A DNA stretch of 64,000 nt from Haloarcula salinisoli. GTDB lineage: Archaea; Halobacteriota; Halobacteria; Halobacteriales; Haloarculaceae. Of this stretch, positions 35,373-43,694 are shown piece by piece. The DNA lies in assembly GCF_019599405.1 (NCBI RefSeq), contig NZ_RKLQ01000001.1:1054001-1118000 (forward strand), read 5' to 3'. The notes below the pieces were generated by a model. The model ran no database searches, was not told where the DNA came from, and saw only the letters and a list, made by a program, of their open reading frames with translations. A program made the position numbers and the translations under genes. How positions within the stretch are numbered: the stretch's first letter is position 1; the number at the start of each line of letters is the position of its first letter.

Positions 35373-35423
35373 TTTAGGGTTGCCTAAACATGGGAAGTTT
35401 TTTGAGCATTAGGTGAGCCTAAA
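35373..35423 (+). promoter_or_regulatory. Two iron boxes upstream of the siderophore importer
   Basis: A perfect TTTAGG-GTTG-CCTAAA at 35373-35388 and a near-perfect ATTAGG-TGAG-CCTAAA at 35408-35423 lie 42-57 and 7-22 bases before the ATG at 35430. One covers the expected TATA/BRE and the other the transcription start, an arrangement for tight iron repression. Confidence 0.72.
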
Positions 35424-35429
35424 CCAGAC

Positions 35430-36524
35430 ATGCAACGTCGCGATTTCGTGAAAGCTGGTACTGTCGCCGCGACAGGCGCGCTCGCTGGCTGTGGCGGACT
35501 GTTCTCCGACTCCGACGAACCCGAATACACAGTGAATATGGCTCCGGTCGGGGAGGTCGGTTTCCAGAGCGTTCCCGAGTCCTGGACGACGTACACGCCC
35601 GGCTACGCGGAGATGGGTATCGCGCTCGGACAGGCCGACGGTCTCAAGAGCATCGGTTTCAAGCCCCGCTTCTATACGGACTGGTACACTGACTTCGGCG
35701 TCGATATCGACAAGGGATCGCTGACACAACTCTACGAGAGCGGCGTCGGCAAGGAGCAGTTCTACAGCATAGACGCCGACGTCCAGATAATCGACCCCAA
35801 CTGGCTCATCAACAACTTCAAAGGGTGGGAGGAGTCGGACATCGACAACATCGTCGAGGAGACGGGGCCGTTCATCGGTAACGCAATCTTTCGACAGACC
35901 GACAAGTGGCACGATTACAAGTACTACTCGATGTACGAGGCCTTCGAGAAGATATCGCAGGTCTTCCAGCAGCAAGACCGGTACGACGCCTTCTCGACCA
36001 TGCACGAGGAGTACGTCAGAGGCAGTGTCGCCGACAACCTGCCGCCCGAGTCCGAGCGGCCGGCGGCGATGCTCGTCTACGCTGCGAGTAACGAGCCGAC
36101 AGAGTTCGCCCCCTACCCGCTCAAGACCACTGGGACCGGTGCCAAACATCTCCGTGACCTGGGCGTCAAGGACGCAGTCGAGGGGAACGACGTGGAGGGG
36201 CTCAGTTCGACCAACCGGACGAAAATCGACTTCGAAACGATGCTCGAGGTCGACCCGGACGTCATCCTGATAAAGGGCCACGAGACCCAGTCCGCCCAGG
36301 AGTTCAGCGACACGGTGGTCACGTATCTGCAGAACGACGACGTCGCCAGCGAGCTGACCGCTGTCCAGAACGGCCGGGTCTACCGTGGGGGCCCGGTGTA
36401 TCAGGGCCCGCTGTCGAACTTCCTGCTGGTCGAACGCACCGCCAAGAACCTCTATCCGGACAGCTTCTCCGGTGAGCTGTTCGACCGCCAGCGGGTCGCA
36501 GACATCATCAGCGGGAACAACTGA
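35430..36524 (+). CDS. Siderophore/cobalamin-type ABC substrate-binding lipoprotein
   Basis: This 364-residue cell-surface protein has a twin-arginine start (MQRRDFVKAG) and lipobox LAGC with Cys21. The body has the two-lobe TroA/BtuF-like fold linked by a long helix (about 170-195, FEKISQVFQQQDRYDAFSTM). The late motif VDPDVILIKG is typical of Fe-siderophore binding proteins. With the following FecCD permease and FepC ATPase it forms a complete class II importer. The two iron boxes ahead of it point to a ferric chelate as ligand rather than vitamin B12. Confidence 0.85.
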   Translation: MQRRDFVKAGTVAATGALAGCGGLFSDSDEPEYTVNMAPVGEVGFQSVPESWTTYTPGYAEMGIALGQADGLKSIGFKPRFYTDWYTDFGVDIDKGSLTQLYESGVGKEQFYSIDADVQIIDPNWLINNFKGWEESDIDNIVEETGPFIGNAIFRQTDKWHDYKYYSMYEAFEKISQVFQQQDRYDAFSTMHEEYVRGSVADNLPPESERPAAMLVYAASNEPTEFAPYPLKTTGTGAKHLRDLGVKDAVEGNDVEGLSSTNRTKIDFETMLEVDPDVILIKGHETQSAQEFSDTVVTYLQNDDVASELTAVQNGRVYRGGPVYQGPLSNFLLVERTAKNLYPDSFSGELFDRQRVADIISGNN

Positions 36525-36530
36525 CCCGCG

Positions 36531-37829
36531 ATGGCGAGCGAGACCGAACAGACGGGCCTCGGGAGGCTTTCGGACGGCGGGGACTGGATAGACGCGTCGC
36601 TGGTCTCGCTCATCGTCGCGAGTGTCGCGGTGACCGTGCTCGCGGGACTCGTTCAGGTCAGCTACGGGACGCTGGAGATGACGTTCGTGGAGACCTGGCG
36701 GGCCGTATTCAACCCCGCAGTAATCTTCGACCTCACTGCCTGGCGGGCGTTACTGCTCGGTGGGGAGTTCCCGGACGTGCGCACCCAGTCGGTCGTGGTC
36801 TGGCTCCTCAGACTCCCCCGGGTGTTCACCGGTATCTTCGTCGGCGTGAACCTGGCGATTGCAGGGGCTATCTTCCAGGCAGTCACACGCAACGAACTCG
36901 CGAGCTCGCAGACGCTCGGCGTCAACGCCGGCGCCGGGCTGGCCGTGCTGTTGACGCTCGTCGTCTACACCGAACTCGCCTATCTGCTCCCGCTCGTGGC
37001 GGCCCTCGGTGGTGCCGTCGCCTTCGGAATCGTCTACGCGATATCGTGGAACGGTGGGACCAGCCCAGTTCGCCTGATTCTGGCCGGGATTATCGTCGCG
37101 ACCGTGTTCAACTCACTCCAGACGGCGCTGTTTTTCTTCGCGAGTGACCTCGCCGTGGTCCAGTCCGCGCTCCAGTGGACGACCGGCTCGCTCATCGGGG
37201 TCGACTGGGAACAGGTCCGCATCATCCTCCCGTGGACGGTCGTGCTGGTCCCGGTCGCACTCGTCGGCGGTCGGCATCTCAACGTGCTTGTTCTCGGAGA
37301 GAAAACCGCGCAGTCTCTCGGCATGAACGTCGAGCGAATGCGCTTTGGCCTCTCGGGCATCGCTATCCTGGCCGCGAGTTCAGCCATCGCGGTCGCCGGC
37401 GTCGTCGGCTTCGTCGGGCTCATCGTCCCCCATCTGGTCCGGACTATCGTCGGCAGCGACTACCGGCGTGTCCTCCTGGGCTCGGTGTTCGTCGGCCCCG
37501 CGCTGATGACCGTCGCCGACATGGGTGCACGGCTCGGCCCCGCAGTCCTCGGGTTCGGCATCGGAGTCGCTGCCGTGGTTCTGGGCCTGACTGTGCTCGG
37601 CGGCGGCCGTGCCGGCTGGCACCGCGTCGAGGTGACTGTCGGAGACAGCTATCGTCGGTTCGGCACGAGCTCGGTGGTTGTCGGCGGCGTCGCACTCGCG
37701 CTCGTGTTCGCTACCGGCGGGCTGACGATAGCCGACACGCAGCTCCCTGTGGGGGTCGTCACGGGGCTCATCGGCGGCCCCTACTTCCTCTATCTGATGC
37801 GGCGACGCGAAAACATGGGTGATATCTGA
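36531..37829 (+). CDS. FecCD-family ABC permease
   Basis: This 432-residue permease has about ten helices. FecCD family motifs are visible: RLPRVFTGIFVGVNLAIAGAIFQAVTRNELASSQTLGVNAGAGLAV (about 87-133) and VGFVGLIVPHLVRTIVGSDYRRVL (about 291-314). An extra C-terminal part (about 360-432) adds two helices. It forms a homodimeric pore for the siderophore. The start is six bases after the binding protein stop, and its own stop overlaps the ATPase ATG. Confidence 0.9.
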   Translation: MASETEQTGLGRLSDGGDWIDASLVSLIVASVAVTVLAGLVQVSYGTLEMTFVETWRAVFNPAVIFDLTAWRALLLGGEFPDVRTQSVVVWLLRLPRVFTGIFVGVNLAIAGAIFQAVTRNELASSQTLGVNAGAGLAVLLTLVVYTELAYLLPLVAALGGAVAFGIVYAISWNGGTSPVRLILAGIIVATVFNSLQTALFFFASDLAVVQSALQWTTGSLIGVDWEQVRIILPWTVVLVPVALVGGRHLNVLVLGEKTAQSLGMNVERMRFGLSGIAILAASSAIAVAGVVGFVGLIVPHLVRTIVGSDYRRVLLGSVFVGPALMTVADMGARLGPAVLGFGIGVAAVVLGLTVLGGGRAGWHRVEVTVGDSYRRFGTSSVVVGGVALALVFATGGLTIADTQLPVGVVTGLIGGPYFLYLMRRRENMGDI

Positions 37830-38677
37830 TGGCATCACAACAGACGGACGGTACGAGTCACAGTGCAGTGAAGAGGGCGACCGACGCTTCGTCGGCGGAC
37901 AGCGCTCTGTCGGCGACGGACCTCCAGCTCAGCTATCCCAGCACCGACGGGCCGGTCGTAACCGTCGACCGCCTCGATATCCCCGAGGGGGAGATAACGG
38001 CGCTTGTCGGCCCGAACGGGAGCGGGAAGAGTACAATCGTCAAGGCCCTCGCGGACCAGCTGGGGCCGGACACCGGGGAGATACTCCTCGAGGGCGAGGA
38101 TATCGCCAGCTACGGACGCAAGGAGCTGGCCCGGGAGCTTGGCCACCTGTCCCAGGAGAACGACGCGCCCCAGTCGGTCAGCGTCGAGGACCTCGTCTAT
38201 CACGGTCGCTACCCCTACCGGGGTTTCTTCGGCGCAGTGGACGCGGACGACCGCGAAGCCGTCGAGCGGGCCATCGAACTCGCCGGGGTCGACCATCTCC
38301 GCGAGGAGAACGTCGGCAACCTCTCGGGCGGGCAGAAACAGCTCGCCTTCATCGCGATGGTGCTGGCCCAGGAGACGGACGTCCTCCTGCTCGACGAGCC
38401 GACGACGTATCTGGATCTCCACCACCAACTGCGCGTGATGGAGACCGTCGAGCGGCTGAACGCGGAGCGTGACGTCACCGTCGCCGTGGTGTTACACGAC
38501 ATCGCACAGGCGTCGCGCTTTGCCGATTACCTCATCGCGCTGGACGACGGCGAGGTGTACGACTGGGGCCCTCCGACCGACGTCGTGACTGAAGAACTGC
38601 TTCGGGACGTCTTCGACGTGGAAGCGGCCGTCCGCTACACGCCCGAGCCGGAGATAACGCCCAAACACTCGCTGTGA
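37829..38677 (+). CDS. Siderophore ABC transporter ATP-binding protein (FepC type)
   Basis: This 282-residue ATPase has Walker A GPNGSGKST (about 63-71), signature LSGGQKQLAFIAMVLAQ (about 167-183), Walker B VLLLDEPTTYLDLHHQ and an H-loop in VLHDIAQASRFAD. The first 30 residues are a Ser/Thr-rich extension. The ATG overlaps the permease stop (TGATGG), so the two are co-translated. It energises import of the ferric chelate. Confidence 0.92.
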   Translation: MASQQTDGTSHSAVKRATDASSADSALSATDLQLSYPSTDGPVVTVDRLDIPEGEITALVGPNGSGKSTIVKALADQLGPDTGEILLEGEDIASYGRKELARELGHLSQENDAPQSVSVEDLVYHGRYPYRGFFGAVDADDREAVERAIELAGVDHLREENVGNLSGGQKQLAFIAMVLAQETDVLLLDEPTTYLDLHHQLRVMETVERLNAERDVTVAVVLHDIAQASRFADYLIALDDGEVYDWGPPTDVVTEELLRDVFDVEAAVRYTPEPEITPKHSL

Positions 38678-38679
38678 CC

Positions 38680-39507
38680 ATGGTGGGACCCGGGCTCTCG
38701 GATATCAGAGCGCGCCTGGACGACCTCTCGGTCGCCGTCGGTCCCTACCGGGTCGTCAGCGCCAAGACGGGCGACGGGCCCTTCCCGGTGACCGGGCTGC
38801 AGTTCCCGGACCGGGGGACGGCGGCCGAAGGCGCGACCGTCGCCTCGGCCTACCGGCGTGCCTTCCGTCGGTACGACCCGCGTGTCACCGTTCACGACCT
38901 CCTGGTCACGGAGGCGACGACACTGGGTGCCACGACCCCTAGGCCCCCACGGACGGTCCCCGAATACTGCCACGCCGTCGCCGGGGCGCTGTTCGAGACG
39001 CTCTCGGACCGGCACGGGCCGGTCGAGCGGACGGTCATGGACGCGTATCTCGAGGCTGCAGAGCGGACGAGCGACCGCGACCGGCTCTGTCTGACGATGC
39101 TGGAACGTGCCGCCGAGGCCCTCGATACCCGGTTGTCCACCAGTGAGCAGGCCTCGGCCCTGCTGGCGACGGCGGGCCGGCTCCCGCCACGGAGCGTGGA
39201 CGATGAACCACTCGCTGACGCTCTCCAGACGCTCCAGACCACCGGACTCCTGGCGGAGTACGCTCTCGAATCGACTCCCTGCGGACCGGGTCGTCGCGCC
39301 CAACGTGTCAGACTCGACGGGTATCGGCCGTCACTCTCGGCCGACCGCTGCCCGGTCTTGCCCGTCGTCGTCGAGTTGCTCCGCCGGACTGCGGTGGCGC
39401 CCCGTATCACGGACGCGACGCGGACGGCGAGTGGCTGGACGTTCCTCGTCACCACGACGGGTGACGCGCCCGCCGCCGGACTTTCTGTCACCGAATCGAC
39501 CATTTAA
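38680..39507 (+). CDS. Haloarchaeal conserved protein, DUF7551-like
   Basis: This 275-residue soluble protein starts at ATG 38680, three bases after the ATPase stop; a GTG two codons upstream is an alternative. The N-terminal 90 residues (VGPYRVVSAKTGDGPFPVTGLQFP, AYRRAFRRYDPRVTVHDLLVTE) match a haloarchaeal family of unknown function. The middle is a helical bundle and the end a small beta domain. No motif for catalysis or binding is evident. Position suggests co-transcription with the siderophore importer, so a role in handling the imported chelate can be imagined but not shown. Confidence 0.68.
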   Translation: MVGPGLSDIRARLDDLSVAVGPYRVVSAKTGDGPFPVTGLQFPDRGTAAEGATVASAYRRAFRRYDPRVTVHDLLVTEATTLGATTPRPPRTVPEYCHAVAGALFETLSDRHGPVERTVMDAYLEAAERTSDRDRLCLTMLERAAEALDTRLSTSEQASALLATAGRLPPRSVDDEPLADALQTLQTTGLLAEYALESTPCGPGRRAQRVRLDGYRPSLSADRCPVLPVVVELLRRTAVAPRITDATRTASGWTFLVTTTGDAPAAGLSVTESTI

Positions 39508-39570
39508 AATTTCCCTCGGGGGAACTGGTGGACCGTAACGAATACACGACACCCCTGAGACGTCCGAGAT

Positions 39571-40722
39571 ATGGGAGTCGCAGTAATCGGCGCGTCGATG
39601 ACGAAGTTCGGGCAGCGCGACGCCTGGCTCCAGGAACTCCTCTCACAGGCGGGCGAAGAGTGTCTGGACGATGCCGGCGTCACACCGAACGAGGTAGAGC
39701 ACCTGTACGTCTCGAACATGGCCAGCGGCGAGTTCGAGGGCCAGACGGGCGTGATGAACGCGTTGGCACACGACCTCGGGGTCATGCCGGCGTACAGCGA
39801 ACGAGTCGACCAGACCTCCTCGTCCGGTGGTGCTGGCATCTACGAGGCCTGGCAGTCGGTCGCTTCCGGCGCGAGCGAGATGACGCTGCTCGTCGGCGGG
39901 GAGAAGATGACCCACAAGACGACCGGCCAGGCGACGGACATCATCGCCTCCATCACGCATCCGGCGGAGTACAAACACGGTGTCACGCTCCCCTCCTTCG
40001 CCGGGCTGACCGCTCGGCACTATCTGGAACGCTTCGACGCCCCGCGTGAGTCTCTCGCACGCGTCGCCGTCAAGAACCACAAGAACGGTGTGGACAACCC
40101 CAAGGCGCAGTTCCAGAAGGAGATTACGATGGAGAAAGCGCTGGAATCGCCCATCATCGCGGACCCGCTTCGACTCTATGACTTCTGTCCGATAACGGAC
40201 GGGAGCGCCGCCATGATGTTCACGACCGAGGAGCGCGCACAGGAGATAACCGACGAGTACGCCGTCATCTCCGGTATCGGCGGGGCCACGGACACCCAGG
40301 TCGTCCACGAACGCGACGACCCGACCATCATGGGCGGGGTCGTCGAGTCGAGCAAAGAGGCCTACGAGATGGCTGGTCTGGGGCCGGCAGACCTGGACGT
40401 CGCGGAACTGCACGATATGTTCACTATCCTCGAGTTCCTGCAGCTGGAGGGTATCGGCGTCGCCGACCAGGGTACGGCCTGGGAACTCGCGATGGACGGC
40501 ACGACCCAGAAGGACGGCGACCTGCCCATCAACACCTCTGGCGGACTCAAGTCCAAAGGCCACCCGCTGGGTGCCAGCGGCGTCGCCCAGGGCGTCGAGA
40601 TATACGAACAGCTCGTCGGCGAGGCCGGCCCCCGACAGGTAGAGGCCGACACCGCGCTGGCGTGTAACGTCGGCGGCTTTGGGAACTGTGTCATCACCAC
40701 CATCATGGAGGCCGCAGAATGA
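39571..40722 (+). CDS. Thiolase-like protein lacking the nucleophilic cysteine
   Basis: This 383-residue protein has the thiolase fold. Conserved later residues are present: AELHDMF (His near 287), GGLKSKGHPLGASG (His near 332) and CNVGGFGN (Cys near 369). At the site where thiolases carry the acyl-accepting cysteine (CASGG), this protein reads QTSSSGGAG near residue 88, so Ser replaces Cys. SCP2-thiolase-like aldolases such as Ltp2 also lack the cysteine and work with a DUF35 partner, and here a DUF35 gene overlaps the stop by four bases. The product may therefore be an aldolase or condensing-type enzyme rather than a thiolase. Confidence 0.85.
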   Translation: MGVAVIGASMTKFGQRDAWLQELLSQAGEECLDDAGVTPNEVEHLYVSNMASGEFEGQTGVMNALAHDLGVMPAYSERVDQTSSSGGAGIYEAWQSVASGASEMTLLVGGEKMTHKTTGQATDIIASITHPAEYKHGVTLPSFAGLTARHYLERFDAPRESLARVAVKNHKNGVDNPKAQFQKEITMEKALESPIIADPLRLYDFCPITDGSAAMMFTTEERAQEITDEYAVISGIGGATDTQVVHERDDPTIMGGVVESSKEAYEMAGLGPADLDVAELHDMFTILEFLQLEGIGVADQGTAWELAMDGTTQKDGDLPINTSGGLKSKGHPLGASGVAQGVEIYEQLVGEAGPRQVEADTALACNVGGFGNCVITTIMEAAE

Positions 40723-41102
40723 CCCTCGAAGCCGGAATCTGTCCGAACGGCCACGTATCGTACCCAACGCATCCGCGCTGTCCGAACTGCGGCGAACCCC
40801 AGGACGAACGGATGGACCTCTCCGAGGAACGGGCTGAGGTAGTCACGTGGACCAAATCGACGGCGACGCCCCCTGGCGTTCGCGAGCCAAACACCATGGC
40901 CATCGTCGAGTTCGACATCTCGCATCTGGATCTGGAAGACACGTTCGTCCGGGCGCTGGGCCAGGTGACGACCGAGGACGTCGAGACCGGCGACGTGGTC
41001 GAACCGGTGTACGTCGAGGAACTGCGGGACCCCGACGTGGGACTCAAGAGCGGGAACCCCGAGAGCCAGGACTGGGACGGCTATCGCTGGGACCCGATCT
41101 GA
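40719..41102 (+). CDS. DUF35 Zn-ribbon/OB-fold partner protein
   Basis: This 127-residue protein has an N-terminal rubredoxin-like zinc site (CPNGHVSYPTHPRCPNCGE, residues 8-26) and a C-terminal OB-fold (about 45-110, TWTKSTATPPGVREPNTMAIVEF, FVRALGQVT). DUF35 proteins bind thiolase-fold enzymes and help hold or pass the CoA substrate. The ATGA overlap with the thiolase-like gene and the matching family pairing make it the dedicated partner of that protein. Confidence 0.9.
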   Translation: MTLEAGICPNGHVSYPTHPRCPNCGEPQDERMDLSEERAEVVTWTKSTATPPGVREPNTMAIVEFDISHLDLEDTFVRALGQVTTEDVETGDVVEPVYVEELRDPDVGLKSGNPESQDWDGYRWDPI

Positions 41103-41132
41103 GGCGCCGGACGGTCCAGCCACCGGTCGGAC

Positions 41133-41579
41133 CTAGCCCTTGGCGAGCGTGAGGGGCTCACCGCTCAGTAGTGCGGCTTCGATTCTGTCCAGTCCGTCGG
41201 CGACAGTGCAGTGGCCACAGGGCCCCGCGTGGGGGTAGACGCCCAAGAGGTCGTCGTCCTCCCAGTAGGCCACGCAGGCGACGGGCAACGTGACGACGGA
41301 GTCCTCGCCCGTGAACGCGCTGTGTCGGTCGTGCCGGTCGAAGGCCGGCACGAGCGAGCAGCCGCTATCGGTCGCCCACTGCTCCATCGCCTCGATTTCT
41401 GATGTCTCGCGGGGGTCTACACCCGTCGAGAGCCGATTCCAGTACGTAACGACGACCTCGTCGACGAGGCGCTGCTGGCGGAGTGTGTCGGCCCGGCCGA
41501 GAACACTGGTCTGGCGCCGTTCGGTCCCGTCAGCGACCGGCCGGCGTAGATACACCGCTATCCGTCTGTTGTGACTCAT
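41133..41579 (-). CDS. Haloarchaeal HTH-like regulatory protein (paralog 1)
   Basis: This 148-residue protein is of a family found only in haloarchaea. An N-terminal ferredoxin-like or HTH-related region (RRIAVYLRRPVADG, LRQQRLVDEVVVTYW) is followed by MEQWATDSGCSLVPAFDRHD, LPVACVAYWEDDDLLGVYPH and a final helix VADGLDRIEAAL. The layout is the same as the next gene, of which it is a paralog. Several members are annotated as HTH-domain proteins. No target is known. Confidence 0.6.
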   Translation of the reverse strand: MSHNRRIAVYLRRPVADGTERRQTSVLGRADTLRQQRLVDEVVVTYWNRLSTGVDPRETSEIEAMEQWATDSGCSLVPAFDRHDRHSAFTGEDSVVTLPVACVAYWEDDDLLGVYPHAGPCGHCTVADGLDRIEAALLSGEPLTLAKG

Positions 41580-41651
41580 GATACTGTACTCCCGATGAGT
41601 GCCCTACGACGAGTCTGCTGATAGCCGTATCGGTGTACATATCAACTATCC

Positions 41652-42149
41652 TCAATCAGCGGTGGAGGCGGTGACTGTTCCAGCAGGCATTGGTTCCCGA
41701 CCCGCTTCGAGGTCGTCGAGACACTCCTCGATGGAGTGTGGCGTGCCTCCACGGGCGAACGGAGCGACCTGGACGAGTTCGTCGTCCTCGTAGCAGGCGA
41801 GACACAGTGCGGGCATGACCAGCTCCGTGCGCTTCTCGGCGGTCTGCCAGCTGTAACAGAGTCGCGTATCGAAGAAGGGTGAAAGCGACGCGCCCGCCTC
41901 GGTCGCCCAGTCGCGGAACTCCTCGTACCGGGTCCGCTCGGGACAGTCTTCGTCTCCGACCGGGACACGTTTCTCCCAGACCGTGGTCTCGAAGCCGTCG
42001 ATAACTCCCGCACACTGCAGCTCTTGCAGACGGTTCTCGACGGCAACTCGTCGGTGCTCCGAGGGTGTCGGCAGGTCAGCTCTGACGAACAGCTCCGCGC
42101 GACGGGTCTGTGGACACTCTGTGTTGGGCATCGGTACCGGATGGTGCAC
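41652..42149 (-). CDS. Haloarchaeal HTH-like regulatory protein (paralog 2)
   Basis: This 165-residue paralog of the preceding gene has aligned blocks RRAELFVRADLP, FRDWATEAGASLSPFFDTR, MPALCLACYEDDELVQVAPFARGGTPHSIEECLDDLE. Start ATGs at 42149 and six codons later (MPNTEC) are both possible. It is encoded tandemly on the same strand with 72 bases between, so the pair arose by duplication. AT-rich AATAATAAAACG just upstream (about 42155-42175) is a likely promoter. Confidence 0.6.
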   Translation of the reverse strand: MHHPVPMPNTECPQTRRAELFVRADLPTPSEHRRVAVENRLQELQCAGVIDGFETTVWEKRVPVGDEDCPERTRYEEFRDWATEAGASLSPFFDTRLCYSWQTAEKRTELVMPALCLACYEDDELVQVAPFARGGTPHSIEECLDDLEAGREPMPAGTVTASTAD

Positions 42150-42203
42150 CTCTACAATAATAAAACGTTATGTTTTTTAAGTTATGTTTATTCTCCACAC
42201 ACG

Positions 42204-42767
42204 TCAGTTGCCGTCATCGCCGTTCCCGTCGCTCACGTCGTCGATATCGTCCTTGATAGACCGGAGTTCGGCGTCGACGTCGACCGGGACCTCGGTGGCT
42301 TCGCCAGTGTCGAAGTCGCCGTCGACCGACTCGCTCTCGGCCAGCTGCTCGGCCAGCGACTCGCGAAGCTGTCGGGCCTCGGTCAATAGCTCTCTGGCTT
42401 CGGCGTCAGGCGGCCGACCCTCGACTGCGCCCTGGAGGTCCGAGAGCGCGTCGTCCAGCCGCGCGAGCGTCGCCCGGCTCAGCTGCGTCGCGCGTTCCTG
42501 CACGCCCCCGCCGCTCGACGCTGTCGCCGGTCGACCCTCGGCCAGGCGGAGCGCTCGGCGCAGCAGCTTCAGCGCCTCGATGTTCGTCTTCAGAACGAGG
42601 ATGGCGGCCGGAATCGTCACGTCGCTGGTAAAGCGAAGGAGTTCCTCCGGGGTCGGCGGGCGCGGGCGGCCACGTTCGGTGCGTGGTTCCACCTCCGTCT
42701 GAAGGTCCTGTAGTGTCCTGACGAGCTCCGCAAGCAGGGCGGAGACGTCCTCTTCGGTGTCGGCCAT
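42204..42767 (-). CDS. Helical haloarchaeal protein, DUF7547-like
   Basis: This 187-residue acidic protein is predicted almost entirely helical. Blocks include VSALLAELVRTLQDLQTEVEP, PPTPEELLRFTSDVTIPAAILVLKTNIEALKLLRRALRLAEG and ATLARLDDALSDLQGAVEG, then a disordered acidic tail. The ATG at 42767 is preferred to a GTG eight codons upstream. Function is unknown. It reads away from a small gene across 92 bases that contain two iron-box-like sites, so it may be iron-regulated. Confidence 0.62.
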   Translation of the reverse strand: MADTEEDVSALLAELVRTLQDLQTEVEPRTERGRPRPPTPEELLRFTSDVTIPAAILVLKTNIEALKLLRRALRLAEGRPATASSGGGVQERATQLSRATLARLDDALSDLQGAVEGRPPDAEARELLTEARQLRESLAEQLAESESVDGDFDTGEATEVPVDVDAELRSIKDDIDDVSDGNGDDGN

Positions 42768-42809
42768 ACGCACAGTTGGACTGTCGGACACAAAAGCCCG
42801 CCGCGAAGG

Positions 42810-42851
42810 ATTAGGCGTACCAAAACCCTTTTTACTTTAGGCAGACCTAAT
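42810..42851. promoter_or_regulatory. Two iron-box-like sites between divergent small genes
   Basis: ATTAGG-CGTA-CCAAAA (42810-42825, degenerate) and TTTAGG-CAGA-CCTAAT (42836-42851, near-perfect) lie 9 and 35 bases before the ATG at 42860. They lie 43 and 69 bases from the divergent start at 42767. Spacing matches the site pair before the GT75-like gene. Confidence 0.6.
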
Positions 42852-42859
42852 CGTCGGTA

Positions 42860-43024
42860 ATGGCAACACAGGGCGAAGTAGTTCGGGTCCCCGACGAGGC
42901 GGAGTCCGACGAGCGACCGACGGTGACGGCACACGAGAGCCGGACCGACCGGACGGTATTCACTGAATCGGGGAACAAAGAAGGGTGGATTGCGACCGAC
43001 CTCACCGTCGAACGCTGGCTGTAA
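42860..43024 (+). CDS. Small acidic haloarchaeal protein (54 residues)
   Basis: This 54-residue product starts MATQGEVVRVPDEAESDE and has a conserved-looking end, TVFTESGNKEGWIATDLTVERWL. Small haloarchaeal proteins (DUF7331-like) share a similar Val-Phe-Thr-Glu...Trp-Ile-x-Thr-Asp ending. No cysteines or membrane segment are present. The near-perfect iron-box nine bases ahead of the ATG supports it as a real, iron-regulated gene. It converges on dpsA with 26 bases between. Confidence 0.6.
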   Translation: MATQGEVVRVPDEAESDERPTVTAHESRTDRTVFTESGNKEGWIATDLTVERWL

Positions 43025-43050
43025 GCGGTATACGGTATTTTTCCTGCCTT

Positions 43051-43584
43051 CTAATCCATCACGAGCGTGTCGCCCGCGAGGTAGTGCTCGATGTGGTGGG
43101 CGTCTTCCTCTGTCTGGACCAGAATCTCGCGCAGAATCTGGGCCGTCGCGTGGTCGCCGAGGTTCTCGGCCAGTTCGATGTGGTCCCGCGTCGCCTCGAT
43201 GATGTCGCCGTACACCTCGAGGTCGTGTTCGAGCGAGGTGCGGATATTGTAGATATCCTGGCCCTCGTAGTCGACCGAGGCGTGTTCCTCCTGTGCGGCC
43301 GGCCCGGAGATGGGCGTGCCGCCCAGCGCCTGTGCGCGCTCGGCCAGCTCGTCGGCCGCCTCTTCGAGGTTCATCGCCGCGTCGCCGAGGAACAGGTGGA
43401 GGTCACGGAACTCCGCCCCCTCGACGTTCCAGTGGTGCTTCTTGACCTGGTGGTAGAGGACGTAGACGTTCGCGAGGTCCTGGTTCAGGGCGTCGATAAT
43501 CTGCTCGGACTTCTCTACGTCGAGTCGGAGGTCGTTCTCTTCGACGGTTCCGAACTCGCGACTGACGTGTTCTTGCGTAGCCAT
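43051..43584 (-). CDS. dpsA: DNA-protecting ferritin-like protein DpsA
   Basis: This 177-residue ferritin-like protein forms a dodecamer that stores iron and protects DNA from peroxide. The ferroxidase site residues are in the first helices (KKHHWNVEGAEFRDLHLFLGD, about 49-69, His and Asp/Glu). The family end is TEEDAHHIEHYLAGD. It is very close to the Halobacterium DpsA. The ATG at 43584 (MATQEHVSREFG) is chosen over a TTG two codons upstream. It lies beside the small iron-box gene pair and has its own palindrome upstream. Confidence 0.93.
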   Translation of the reverse strand: MATQEHVSREFGTVEENDLRLDVEKSEQIIDALNQDLANVYVLYHQVKKHHWNVEGAEFRDLHLFLGDAAMNLEEAADELAERAQALGGTPISGPAAQEEHASVDYEGQDIYNIRTSLEHDLEVYGDIIEATRDHIELAENLGDHATAQILREILVQTEEDAHHIEHYLAGDTLVMD

Positions 43585-43638
43585 TGTCAACTCAATATAC
43601 TCACGGAAGCTACTTAAAACCTGCCTTGTAGGAAAACA

Positions 43639-43659
43639 ATTTTTTGGTGTACAAAAAAT
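43639..43659. promoter_or_regulatory. Inverted repeat upstream of dpsA
   Basis: ATTTTTTG, then five bases, then CAAAAAAT form a perfect inverted repeat with eight-base arms, 55-75 bases before the dpsA start. It differs from the TTTAGG iron boxes, so dpsA is probably under another control, for example an oxidant or starvation signal. It may also act as an AT-rich promoter element. Confidence 0.5.
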
Positions 43660-43694
43660 AGTTCCGCGTTAGGAAAACAGTCTCGACCGGTCAG

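Noticed and set aside
35430-38677. Vitamin B12 importer (btuFCD)
   Set aside because: The fold is shared, but two iron-box-like sites precede the operon and no cobalamin gene or cobalamin riboswitch is present.
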